Shown here: one piece after another, positions 28,970 to 37,699 of the stretch | How the letters are laid out: each line of letters begins with the position of its first letter | Position numbering within the stretch: the stretch's first letter is position 1 | DNA from: an uncultured Pelagibacteraceae bacterium | GTDB lineage: Bacteria > Pseudomonadota > Alphaproteobacteria > Pelagibacterales > Pelagibacteraceae | Assembly: GCA_902582235.1 (NCBI GenBank) | Contig: CACHQX010000001.1 | Span: 190,760 to 254,759, forward strand | Direction: 5' to 3' | DNA length: 64,000 nucleotides | The notes under the pieces: generated by a model | Seen by the model: only the letters and a program-made list of their open reading frames with translations | Database searches by the model: none | Told to the model about the DNA's origin: nothing | Position numbers and translations under genes: made by a program

Positions 28970-30663
28970 TCTCTGAAAAATTAAAAGAATTAAAAAATAA
29001 ATTTAATCTTCACGAAATAGACGGCTATGTAGTACCTAAAAATGATGAATATTTTTCTGAATTTGCAAAAAAAGATAAACTTAAAACCATTACAGGTTTT
29101 GATGGATCATTTGGAATAGCAATAATATTAAAGAAAAAAAACTTTCTTTTTGTTGATGGTAGGTATGTTGAGCAAGCTAAAATTCAGGCTGGAAAAAAGT
29201 TCAAAATACTGGAGATACCAAAAAAACTTCCCTATCAAGTTTTAAATTCGAACTTAAATTTAGGATTTGATCCCATGATTTTCACTTCTAGAAGTTTGCA
29301 ATATTACTTTAGAGGTAAAATTAAACTTACCCCTATTAATAAAACGATGATAAACTCAAAGACTTTAGATGGTTATAAATCAAGAAAGTTCTACTCGTTA
29401 AACACCAAAGTAGTTGGCGAAACAGTAAACAGTAAGATTAAAAGATTAATAAAAATTTTAAAAAAAGATGGATCGGATCATATTTTTATATCTGCACCTG
29501 AAAATGTTGCTTGGCTTTTAAACATACGAGGAAGAGATAATCCTTTTAGCCCAATACCATATTGTAGAATAATACTTAATACAAAAGGAGAAGTAAGTTT
29601 TTTTTCAGACATAAAAAACTCATCAAGTATTTTCAAAAAGAAAGATTTTTCGAGAACCTCTTTTTTCAAAGATAGTCAAATTGAAAAATTTTTAAATAAC
29701 TTAAACGTAAAAAAAATTATAATCGACAAAAATTCCTGCTCTGTTTTACTTGAAAATTTAATAAGTTCAAAATTTAAGGTTTCTAAGGTTGGAGATCCTT
29801 TATATTTAATGAAATCAATCAAGAACAAAGTGGAAATAAACAATACGATCGAAAGTCACATTTATGACGGGGTAGCAGTTACTAAATTTTTATACTGGAT
29901 CAAAAAAAATCAAAATAAAAAAATTTCCGAAACTGATGCTGAAAAAAAATTAGAGTCTTTTAGAAAACAAAACAAAAATTATCTTTTTCCAAGTTTCAAC
30001 ACTATATCAGCAACAGGAAAAAATGGATCAATCATTCATTACCGTGCTTCAAATAAAACATGCAGAGAGATAAAACAAAATGATGTTTACCTTTGTGACT
30101 CAGGGGGACAATACACATATGGAACCACCGATGTTACAAGAACTATTTCTTTCAAAGTACAGCCCAAAAATATCAAAGATACTTTCACTAGAGTTTTGAA
30201 AGGACACATTGCTGTGGCTACTGCTAATATTTCAAAACAAAAAACTGGATCAAATATTGATAAATTAGCGAGAAAGTACCTTAAGGAAGTCAAAAAAGAT
30301 TTTAGTCATGGTACTGGACATGGAGTAGGTTATTTTTTAAATGTTCACGAAGGTCCACAGGCAATTTCAAAAAGGAATAATATTAAATTAAGAGAAGGAA
30401 TGATACTAAGTAATGAACCAGGATTTTACTTACAAGGAAAGTATGGAATCAGAATTGAAAATTTAGTCTATATCAAAAAAGAAAAAAATAATTTAGTTTT
30501 TAAGAACCTTACATTGGCACCAATTGATATTAATCTAATAAATTTCAAGTTATTGTCCCCACAAGAAAAAAGATATCTAATCAATTATCACCTTGAGGTA
30601 TATTCTAAAATCCATAAATTTTTATCTTTGAGTGAAAAAAAATGGCTTATAAAATCAATTTAA
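28966..30663 (+). CDS. M24-family Xaa-Pro aminopeptidase
   Basis: This metallopeptidase removes an N-terminal residue before proline. The start at 28966 (ATGA overlap with uvrD) gives MISEKLKELKNKFNLHEIDGYVVP and 565 aa; the longer track start lies within uvrD. It is the large three-domain form: two creatinase-like N-terminal domains (about residues 1-290), then the pita-bread domain. Metal-ligand segments are CDSGGQYTYGTTDVTRT (two Asp), HGTGHGVGYFLNVHEGP (His), SNEPGFY (Glu) and GIRIENLVYI (Glu). It converges on ligA with a 9-bp overlap. Confidence 0.93.
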   Translation: MISEKLKELKNKFNLHEIDGYVVPKNDEYFSEFAKKDKLKTITGFDGSFGIAIILKKKNFLFVDGRYVEQAKIQAGKKFKILEIPKKLPYQVLNSNLNLGFDPMIFTSRSLQYYFRGKIKLTPINKTMINSKTLDGYKSRKFYSLNTKVVGETVNSKIKRLIKILKKDGSDHIFISAPENVAWLLNIRGRDNPFSPIPYCRIILNTKGEVSFFSDIKNSSSIFKKKDFSRTSFFKDSQIEKFLNNLNVKKIIIDKNSCSVLLENLISSKFKVSKVGDPLYLMKSIKNKVEINNTIESHIYDGVAVTKFLYWIKKNQNKKISETDAEKKLESFRKQNKNYLFPSFNTISATGKNGSIIHYRASNKTCREIKQNDVYLCDSGGQYTYGTTDVTRTISFKVQPKNIKDTFTRVLKGHIAVATANISKQKTGSNIDKLARKYLKEVKKDFSHGTGHGVGYFLNVHEGPQAISKRNNIKLREGMILSNEPGFYLQGKYGIRIENLVYIKKEKNNLVFKNLTLAPIDINLINFKLLSPQEKRYLINYHLEVYSKIHKFLSLSEKKWLIKSI

Positions 30664-32670
30664 CATTTCATCTAATGTTTTTTGATTAATTACTTTTATT
30701 TTGTTTTTTTTAGCTAAATCTACTTTTTTAGTGGTAGGTTTTTCTCCTATAACTAAATAATCTAGTTTTTTAGTTACGTTGCTTACAATTTTACCTCCAT
30801 TACTTTCAATCAATGATTTAGCTTCTGCTCTTGAAATATTATTTAGTTTTCCAGTAAACATAAAGACCTGACCTTTAAGTTTTCCTGAGTTGTTACTTTC
30901 TTTAAAACCCTGAATATCTAATGATCTCGATAAATTTAAGATAACATTTAAGTTGACTTTCTCATTAAAAAACATCTTTAATGAATTTATTTGAGTATCA
31001 CCTATTCCATCAATGTTGATCAGCTCTTGAATATATTTTTGATTTTTTAATCTTAAAAAATTTTCTTTTTTTCTTAAAAATTCACTCAATAGCTTTGCAT
31101 TTTCTTGTCCAATGTGTCTTATACCGAGTGAAAATATAAATTTTTCTAGTGAAACTTTTTCTGATTTTTTTATAGATTTTTTTAAATTTTCAACAGATCG
31201 GTTACCCCAACCATCTAATTGTGATATCTTACCATAATCTAGGTTGAAAATGTCATAGGGGAACTTGATTAAACCTAAAGACCAAAACTTTTCAATTACT
31301 TTTTTTCCTAAACCCTCAATATTAAAGGCATCTTTTGAAACAAAATGTTTTAATCTTTCTTTTGCCATTCTATCACAATCAAAACCTCGATCAGGGCATC
31401 TTCTTACAGCATCAAATTTTTTAGTAATTTTATTAAATTCTTTGATCGTTTCAAAGCCACAAGGGCATTTTTTTGGAAAAATAAATTTCTTTGAATTGGC
31501 TTTTCTCTTTTTTAAATCTACCTCAATAACATGAGGAATAACATCTCCTGCTCTCTCAATTTTTACTGTATCTCCAATCCTAATATCTTTTCTTAAAATT
31601 TCTTCTTCATTATGAAGGGTCGCATTTGAAACTACTACCCCACCAATATTCACAGGTTTCACTTTGGCTACTGGGGTTAGTGCCCCAGTCCGACCGACTT
31701 GTATATCAATACTTAAAATTTCACTAACGGAATTGCTTGCAGAAAATTTATGAGCTATTGCCCACCTTGGTGCATTCGTTACGAATCCAAGTCTTTTTTG
31801 AAGTTTAAAATCGTTAATTTTATAAACGATACCATCAATATCATAATTTAATTCAAATCTTTTTTTTTCTATATTTTGGTGATTAGACAATAGGTTTTTA
31901 ATGCCTGAGATTTTTTTATTTAATTCTGAAGTTTTAAAACCCCATTTTTTTAATTTTATCAAAAAATTTGTTTGCTTATCGAAAGTTTCATCTGAAGAAA
32001 ATCCAAATGTGTAAGCAACGAATTTTAAGGGAATCTTTGAAGTTTTTTTTGGATCTTTTTGTCTAAGAGAACCAGAGGCTGCATTTCTTGGATTTGCGAA
32101 ACTATCTTTTATTTTCTCAAAATCATTATTTTGAATGAAAACTTCTCCTCTTACATCGATGTCGTCGGGAAAATCTGTTTGATCTACATAGTGTGGAATG
32201 TCGGATATTGTTTTTAAATTTAAGGTTATATCCTCACCCTCTTCCCCGTTTCCTCTTGATAGACCTCTTACTAATTTTCCAGACTTATAGGTTAGTGAAG
32301 CCGATATACCGTCAATTTTAGGTTCTGCACTATATTCAAATATAAAATTTTTATTAAAATTTAAAAAATTTATTATTTTTTTTTCAAAATTTATTAGATC
32401 TTCTTCATCAAATGCATTTGCTAATGAAAGCATTTTTACTCTGTGGGGATATTTTTCAAAATTTTTGGAAGGTGAAAAACCCAATGTTTTTGAGGGAGAA
32501 TCTTTGTCACTAAAATTGAACTTTTTTTCAATTTCTAAAATTTCTTTTTTTAATAAATCAAAATCTTGATCAGTTACAATTGACGTATTATCTTCAAAGT
32601 ATTTTTTGCTATATTTTTTATATTTTTTTATTTTTTCTTTGTATTCTTTTTTGGCTGAACTTTTTAACAT
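30655..32670 (-). CDS. ligA: NAD-dependent DNA ligase
   Basis: LigA seals nicks in replication and repair. The 671-aa product is full length. The Ia domain is followed by the adenylation site EPKIDGISASLTYKSG (Lys of KIDG, about residue 117), then RGEVFI, NPRNAASGSLRQ and DGIVYKIND. The OB fold contains GRTGALTPVAKV. A zinc-finger region has CPCGFETIK and CPDRGFDC, helix-hairpin-helix repeats follow, and a C-terminal BRCT domain ends the chain (about residues 590-670). It starts 1 bp after bamD and is the last gene of the long dcw-lpxC-bamD transcription run. Confidence 0.96.
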   Translation of the reverse strand: MLKSSAKKEYKEKIKKYKKYSKKYFEDNTSIVTDQDFDLLKKEILEIEKKFNFSDKDSPSKTLGFSPSKNFEKYPHRVKMLSLANAFDEEDLINFEKKIINFLNFNKNFIFEYSAEPKIDGISASLTYKSGKLVRGLSRGNGEEGEDITLNLKTISDIPHYVDQTDFPDDIDVRGEVFIQNNDFEKIKDSFANPRNAASGSLRQKDPKKTSKIPLKFVAYTFGFSSDETFDKQTNFLIKLKKWGFKTSELNKKISGIKNLLSNHQNIEKKRFELNYDIDGIVYKINDFKLQKRLGFVTNAPRWAIAHKFSASNSVSEILSIDIQVGRTGALTPVAKVKPVNIGGVVVSNATLHNEEEILRKDIRIGDTVKIERAGDVIPHVIEVDLKKRKANSKKFIFPKKCPCGFETIKEFNKITKKFDAVRRCPDRGFDCDRMAKERLKHFVSKDAFNIEGLGKKVIEKFWSLGLIKFPYDIFNLDYGKISQLDGWGNRSVENLKKSIKKSEKVSLEKFIFSLGIRHIGQENAKLLSEFLRKKENFLRLKNQKYIQELINIDGIGDTQINSLKMFFNEKVNLNVILNLSRSLDIQGFKESNNSGKLKGQVFMFTGKLNNISRAEAKSLIESNGGKIVSNVTKKLDYLVIGEKPTTKKVDLAKKNKIKVINQKTLDEMLN

Positions 32671-32671
32671 T

Positions 32672-33505
32672 TTAATCGAAAAGTTTTTTGAATTTTTTTA
32701 ACATTCCTTTTTTTTCTTTTTTTAATTCTATTTTTGTCTTGTATTGTTGGTTAAATATCTTGTAAGATTTTTCATACCATTTGCTTGATTGGTAGTTGTA
32801 ACCTAACAATGATGCATACTTTTGTGACTCACTTTCTAAACCGATTGTATAATATAACTCGACCAATCTATGCAGAGCTTCTTCAACATAAATTGTTTTT
32901 TCATATTGCTTTACTACAGTTTTATATCTGTTGATTGATGCAATCCATTTTTTTTTTTTAAAATAGTGCAAAGCAATATACATTTCTTTTGAAGCTAAAT
33001 AATCTTGAATAAGATCAAGTTTGTATTCTGCATCTAACGCATAATCTGTGTCAGGATAATTTTTAATAACAAAATTAAATTTTTCCTGAGCTTGAAGCAA
33101 TGGTCCTAAATCTTTTTTCTCATCTACAATTTGTTCGTAATAACACATTGCAAGTAAAAAGTGTGCATAATCTAAATTAGGGTTTTTAGGATATGTTTTA
33201 ATAAACCTGTCAAGCTCGAACTGTGCATCATAATAATAATCATCTGCATAATATACATATGCTGCCATCAAAGCTGCTTTGGGAGCCCATGATGACTGGG
33301 GAAACAATAATTCAGCTTCATTAAATTTTTTTGCAGCAAAAAGAGAGTCGCCTAACTTAAATTCTTCGTAGCCTTCTCTGAAAGCTCTTATCATTTGTAA
33401 TTCTACATCTTCTTCAACAACTAAAGACGTTTTTTCTTTTTTTGCACAATTTGTAAGAAAAAATGGTACTAAAAAAAATATTATTAAAATCTTTAAAAAA
33501 TTCAT
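32672..33505 (-). CDS. bamD: Outer membrane assembly lipoprotein BamD
   Basis: BamD is the essential TPR lipoprotein of the BAM complex that inserts outer-membrane beta-barrels. The 277-aa product has a lipoprotein signal peptide with lipobox LTNC (Cys about residue 20). A run of TPR-like helix pairs follows: YEEFKLGDSLFAAKKFNEAELLFPQSSWAPKAALMAAY, YDAQFELDRFIKTYPKNPNLDYAHFLLAMCYYEQI and FNFVIKNYPDTDYALDAEYKLDL. This is typical BamD size and arrangement. Its position between lpxC and ligA is the usual alphaproteobacterial one. Confidence 0.93.
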   Translation of the reverse strand: MNFLKILIIFFLVPFFLTNCAKKEKTSLVVEEDVELQMIRAFREGYEEFKLGDSLFAAKKFNEAELLFPQSSWAPKAALMAAYVYYADDYYYDAQFELDRFIKTYPKNPNLDYAHFLLAMCYYEQIVDEKKDLGPLLQAQEKFNFVIKNYPDTDYALDAEYKLDLIQDYLASKEMYIALHYFKKKKWIASINRYKTVVKQYEKTIYVEEALHRLVELYYTIGLESESQKYASLLGYNYQSSKWYEKSYKIFNQQYKTKIELKKEKKGMLKKFKKLFD

Positions 33506-33541
33506 AAGTAAGTAACTTTAAGATAATTTATAAAATTAATC

Positions 33542-34462
33542 TTATGCGATAGATTTTAGAATATTCTTGTTCAAAAAGGAATGCGGAATATTTTTCTCTT
33601 TTAGCTCAATAATCGAGAAATTTTCATTTTTACTTAGTAATTTTCTCAGACCTTGATTGGTGATATTATGACCGCCTTGACAAGAAGTGATTTTACCAAC
33701 TATTTTAAAACCTGATAAGTATAGATCTCCAAGACAATCCAAAATCTTGTGATTTACAAATTCTTTTTCATTTCTGAGCTTTTCCTTATTAAGTATTTTG
33801 TTTTCTTTTACGACTATTGCGTTATCTAAAGAACCACCTTTTGCAAGATTTAAATTTTTAAGTTTTTCTATGTCTTCGTATAAACAAAATGTTCTTGAAT
33901 TATACATATCTGACAAATCATCCATATAAATGTTAATTTTGTTTTTTTGATTATTGATTAATTCGTTTTTAAAATTTATTTCAAAATCAATTTCTAAACT
34001 TATTTTACTTGGCTGAAAAGAAATTGATTTTTCCCCTTCTTTGTAAATTATTTCTTTATCGATAGTTATAATCTTTATTGGTTGGTCACTTATTTCAAAA
34101 CCAGCTGAGTCAATTGCCTCAACAAAATTCTTAGAAGATCCGTCTAGTATTGGCACCTCTTCAGCATCAATTTCAATTAATAAATTATCTATACCTTTTC
34201 CATATAATGCTGCCATTAAATGCTCAATAGTTGAGACGGACACACCATTTTCATTTGAAATCTTTGTACAGTACGAGGCACTCGAAACATTGAATACACT
34301 TGGATAAATTATATTATTCGAAACTAAATCAGTTCTTTTAAAATATATTCCAATATTTGGTTTCTGGGGAACTAACTTTAGATTTACCTTTCTACCCGAG
34401 TGAAGACCCACGCCTGATAGCATTATAGCGTTTTTAATCGTTTTTTGTTTTAAAACAGACAT
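33542..34462 (-). CDS. lpxC: UDP-3-O-acyl-N-acetylglucosamine deacetylase
   Basis: LpxC is the zinc enzyme of the committed step of lipid A synthesis, so the cell makes lipid A. The 306-aa product shows GVGLHSGRKVNLKL, the first zinc-His segment VSTIEHLMAALYGKGIDN, the fold-specific EVPILDGSSKNF, and later NHKILDCLGDLYLSG plus GGHNITNQGLRKL with the remaining His ligands and acid-base residues. Length is standard. It follows the reduced FtsA gene by 67 bp, in the place where alphaproteobacteria usually have ftsA-ftsZ-lpxC. Confidence 0.96.
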   Translation of the reverse strand: MSVLKQKTIKNAIMLSGVGLHSGRKVNLKLVPQKPNIGIYFKRTDLVSNNIIYPSVFNVSSASYCTKISNENGVSVSTIEHLMAALYGKGIDNLLIEIDAEEVPILDGSSKNFVEAIDSAGFEISDQPIKIITIDKEIIYKEGEKSISFQPSKISLEIDFEINFKNELINNQKNKINIYMDDLSDMYNSRTFCLYEDIEKLKNLNLAKGGSLDNAIVVKENKILNKEKLRNEKEFVNHKILDCLGDLYLSGFKIVGKITSCQGGHNITNQGLRKLLSKNENFSIIELKEKNIPHSFLNKNILKSIA

Positions 34463-34529
34463 CGATGAAACTTATATTCACACGAGAAATTAAAGAAAAA
34501 ACAACTAATGTTACAAAACAATACAAGAT

Positions 34530-35234
34530 TTAACTAAAAAAATTGAACATTCTCTCAAATAAACCCTGGGTTTTAGCCTTTAAATTGTGTATTTTTACTT
34601 CTAAGGGGTTGATACCATCAATCACTTTCTTGCCAGCATTACAAGGACTTGGATCTTTTTTATCTGCAAACCTACTTGAGTATTGATGGCTTACAATTTT
34701 TTTTAACTCAATATTGCAATCTTTAAGAATTCTATTCAACATTTTGACAGTTGAACTATTAATTGTAATGAAGCTAACGTCTAAAATAAATTCTTTATAG
34801 TCAAGATTTTCTGGAAACTCAAAATATTTTTTACCATCAATAATATATTGATCGACTAATACATGTAATATATGACAGTTTTTATTATTTCTCATTACAA
34901 GTTGTTTAGCATCACTTATTAATCTAACAATATCAGTCTCCTTTATTTGATTAGAGCTGTGTTTACTTTTTAAACTTAAGGAGAATTTATTATACTTTGC
35001 ATCTGTAATTACATTTACTTCTTCAATAAAACTTCCTACATCTTTTTCAAAATCTTTAACTTTTTCTAAAATGAATTTTGTTAAAATTGTTAAATTTAAG
35101 TTATCATCTAAAGAATCCGGCATTAAATATTTTTTTTGATGATTGGAATTGTCCTCTTCAGAACTAAAATAACTTAGATGAAGGTTATGGTCAACTATCG
35201 CAAGATAAAAAGATTGAGATTCCTTATTAGTCAT
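34530..35234 (-). CDS. Reduced FtsA-like protein: SHS2 (1C) region plus C-terminal amphipathic helix, no ATPase core
   Basis: This 234-aa gene sits exactly where ftsA belongs, after ftsQ (8-bp overlap) and before lpxC. Residues about 60-180 follow the FtsA SHS2 subdomain pattern: RLISDAKQLVM, then ILHVLVDQYIIDGK, then FILDVSFITINSSTVKMLNRILKDCNIELKKIVSHQYSS. These match, in order, the family positions of the HAVPxxYxIDG strand and of the HVVTxxxxxxxNLxxCVxRxxLxVxxxVxxPYAS segment. The last residues KTQGLFERMFNFFS resemble the FtsA membrane-targeting helix. About 200 residues that form the rest of 1A, 2A and 2B, including all nucleotide-binding loops, are missing. I infer a Z-ring adaptor without an actin fold; homology was judged by eye. 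Confidence 0.68.
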   Translation of the reverse strand: MTNKESQSFYLAIVDHNLHLSYFSSEEDNSNHQKKYLMPDSLDDNLNLTILTKFILEKVKDFEKDVGSFIEEVNVITDAKYNKFSLSLKSKHSSNQIKETDIVRLISDAKQLVMRNNKNCHILHVLVDQYIIDGKKYFEFPENLDYKEFILDVSFITINSSTVKMLNRILKDCNIELKKIVSHQYSSRFADKKDPSPCNAGKKVIDGINPLEVKIHNLKAKTQGLFERMFNFFS

Positions 35235-35919
35235 AAGTGATTACCTTATTAGGAACTCTTAAATCTATAATTTTTGACGCATTAAATAATTTGTCTTCAA
35301 TAAGCCGTAAGCTCAGATTTAAATTATCAATTGTTAAATCAATTGGAAATCTGATTTTTTTTTTATTTTTCAAAATTATATCTATCCTATCACTTGGAAA
35401 AAAAATTATTTTTTTTATATTTCTAATATTAAAGTTAGATTTATTTATAATTTTAATAGTTTCAAAAACTTTTTTAATATCATTGGTTCCATTAACTTCA
35501 GGTATGTCCGAGGGTAAACTTTCTAAGTCAATTATTTTTCCATTATTTCCTAAAATAACTAATTCATTTAAATATTTTATAACACTGATAGCCATAGCTG
35601 ATTCAATATAAACTTTTATATGATTTGGATATATTTTTTTTATATTGTATCTGTTTATTAAATTTTCAGATTTTATAAATTTAAAATACTCTTTATCAAT
35701 TGTAAAAATATTTAATCCAATTAAATCCTTTAATTTTTTTTCTAAAAGTAGATTATCTCTTTCATCTAAACCAACAACCTCAATTTTTTTAACAATAAAA
35801 AAATTGTTATATTTAAAATTTAAATTATGTGTTGATGAAAAGATTAGAAAAATAATTAAATAAAAAAAAATATATTTTTTCTTATCTATTTTTTGAAGCA
35901 TCTTTAATAATCCAGTCAA
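35227..35919 (-). CDS. ftsQ: Cell division protein FtsQ
   Basis: FtsQ is the bitopic divisome protein that links early and late division proteins. The 230-aa product has a short cytoplasmic tail and one membrane helix (about residues 15-32). A periplasmic POTRA region starts FIVKKIEVVGLDERDNLLLEKKLKDLIGLNIF and continues RYNIKKIYPNHIKVYIES. A FtsQ beta domain with NNGKIIDLESLPSDIPEVNG follows. A second ATG (35901, MLQKIDKKK) is also possible, since the first 19 codons overlap ddl. It precedes the mini-FtsA gene. Confidence 0.88.
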   Translation of the reverse strand: MTGLLKMLQKIDKKKYIFFYLIIFLIFSSTHNLNFKYNNFFIVKKIEVVGLDERDNLLLEKKLKDLIGLNIFTIDKEYFKFIKSENLINRYNIKKIYPNHIKVYIESAMAISVIKYLNELVILGNNGKIIDLESLPSDIPEVNGTNDIKKVFETIKIINKSNFNIRNIKKIIFFPSDRIDIILKNKKKIRFPIDLTIDNLNLSLRLIEDKLFNASKIIDLRVPNKVITYD

Positions 35920-36793
35920 TTAACGAAAAAAAATTCATTCCATGATATAATGCTATTTCTGGAACTAATGAAAGATTAGTCATTCCCGGCTGAGTATTAG
36001 TTTCCAAAAGATAAAACTTTCCATTATAAAATTTAAAATCAGATCTAGTTACCCCCCTACACTTTAAAACTCTATGTGCTTTTAAGGCTATGTTCATCAC
36101 ATTTTGATGATCTTTTGGTTTAATATTTACTGGAATAATATGTTTTGTTTTAGCCTTAGAACTATACTTGGCCGTATAATCATAAAACTTTCTTTTTGGT
36201 CTTAACTCTATAGCACCTAGTTTTTTTTTACCTAGTATTGCAACTTGAATTTCTCTTCCTGGTATAAATTCTTCCACCAAAATTTCATCATAAGCTTTAA
36301 GCTTTTTTAAATTTTTAATAATATTTTTCTCATTACAAATATAAACACCTAAACTTGATCCCTCATTTATTGGTTTAATAACTACAGGAAACTTAATTTT
36401 TTTTTTTAATAATTTTATAACTTCTTTTTTATTAAGATTTGTTCTTATTTTTTGAAATTTCGGAGTTAAAATTTTATTTTTAATAAATAATTTTTTTGAA
36501 ATTTCTTTATCCATTGCCATCATAGAAGATAAAACACCTGAATGGGTGTACCTAACTCCTTTACTTTCTAAATAAGTTTGGATGAAACCATCTTCACCAA
36601 ATCTTCCATGTAAAGCGTTGAAAACAACATGGGGAGAAAACCTGTCAATATTTGTTGTCAAATTTTCGTCAGGTTCAACTATTCTACAATTATATTTTTT
36701 TTTAATACTGTTCTTCACTGCTTTTGCAGTTTTAAGACTAATAGATCTTTCTCCTGAGATACCACCTCCAAGAATAAGAATCCTTTTTTTCAT
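35882..36793 (-). CDS. ddl: D-alanine-D-alanine ligase
   Basis: This ATP-grasp ligase makes the D-Ala-D-Ala dipeptide of the wall precursor. The 303-aa product starts RILILGGGISGERSISLKTAKAV, has HGRFGEDGFIQTYLESKGVRYTHSG, the ATP-binding FPVVIKPINEGSSLGVYI, the VEEFIPGREIQVAIL stretch, and the metal-binding end KFYLLETNTQPGMT. It lies directly after murB with no spacer and overlaps ftsQ, the standard dcw arrangement. Confidence 0.95.
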   Translation of the reverse strand: MKKRILILGGGISGERSISLKTAKAVKNSIKKKYNCRIVEPDENLTTNIDRFSPHVVFNALHGRFGEDGFIQTYLESKGVRYTHSGVLSSMMAMDKEISKKLFIKNKILTPKFQKIRTNLNKKEVIKLLKKKIKFPVVIKPINEGSSLGVYICNEKNIIKNLKKLKAYDEILVEEFIPGREIQVAILGKKKLGAIELRPKRKFYDYTAKYSSKAKTKHIIPVNIKPKDHQNVMNIALKAHRVLKCRGVTRSDFKFYNGKFYLLETNTQPGMTNLSLVPEIALYHGMNFFSLIDWIIKDASKNR

Positions 36794-37699
36794 CTATTCT
36801 ATTATTTCTATCTCAAGATCTAAAGATATGCCTGTTTTTTTTTTGACTTCATCTCTTACAAAATTAATCAACTTGTTCATTTCAGAAAAAGAGGCATTTT
36901 TTGAATTGACGAAGAAATTGCTATGTTTAGATGAAATTTTAGCATCTCCAAAACTAATATCTTCAGGCACACTTTCACGAATAAGTTCCCAAACTTTTCT
37001 TTCAGTGCTTTTGACTGGATTTTTAAAAGTGCTCCCTCCAGTTTTGACTCTAAGAGGTTGAGATGATTCTTTTATTTTTTTTAATCTTTCAATTTCTTTT
37101 CTTATTAATTCTTTACTACTCTTTTTACATTCAAATGTTGCACTTAAGAAGATTAAATCATTAGGTAAATTGCACTCTCTATAACCAAAAATAATATCCT
37201 TTGTTCTAATAGAACTTACTTTTCCTTCAAAATCTACTACCTGAATTGAAACTAAAAAGTCTTTAAATTCTGACCCGAAACATCCAGAGTTCATTCTAAT
37301 CCCACCTCCTACGGAGCCTGGTATACAGGATAAAAATTCTAAACCAGATAAACCATTTTCACAAGCAAAGTCAGAAACATTTTTATCTAAAGAAGAACAG
37401 CCAGCAATTAATTTATTATCATCAATTAATGATATATTGCTAAAATTTTTACCTAACTTAATAAAAATTTTTTCCCCCAATGTTTCACTAATTAAAAGAT
37501 TAGATCCCGCTCCTAAAACATGTTTTTTATATTTTGGTACTATTTTTAAAAAACTTATAAGCTCTTTTAAATTTTCTGGTTTAAAAAAAACCTTTGCTGA
37601 TCCACCAATATTCATCCAATTTAAATTTTTAAGAGAGAAATCAAATTTTAGATTAGAATTGTTTTGGTCTTTAAAGATTTTAAATTCTTGTATGTTCAT
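36794..37699 (-). CDS. murB: UDP-N-acetylenolpyruvoylglucosamine reductase
   Basis: This FAD/NADPH enzyme converts UDP-GlcNAc-enolpyruvate to UDP-MurNAc. The 301-aa product is a type II MurB. It has MNIGGSAKVFFKPENLKEL, the FAD-site HVLGAGSNLLIS, GLEFLSCIPGSVGGGIRMNSGCFG, the FGYRECN segment, and the C-terminal KTGGSTFKNP with the catalytic Ser, followed by GDAKISSKHSNFFVN. Its ATG overlaps the murC stop by 4 bp. No murA appears in the window. Confidence 0.95.
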   Translation of the reverse strand: MNIQEFKIFKDQNNSNLKFDFSLKNLNWMNIGGSAKVFFKPENLKELISFLKIVPKYKKHVLGAGSNLLISETLGEKIFIKLGKNFSNISLIDDNKLIAGCSSLDKNVSDFACENGLSGLEFLSCIPGSVGGGIRMNSGCFGSEFKDFLVSIQVVDFEGKVSSIRTKDIIFGYRECNLPNDLIFLSATFECKKSSKELIRKEIERLKKIKESSQPLRVKTGGSTFKNPVKSTERKVWELIRESVPEDISFGDAKISSKHSNFFVNSKNASFSEMNKLINFVRDEVKKKTGISLDLEIEIIE

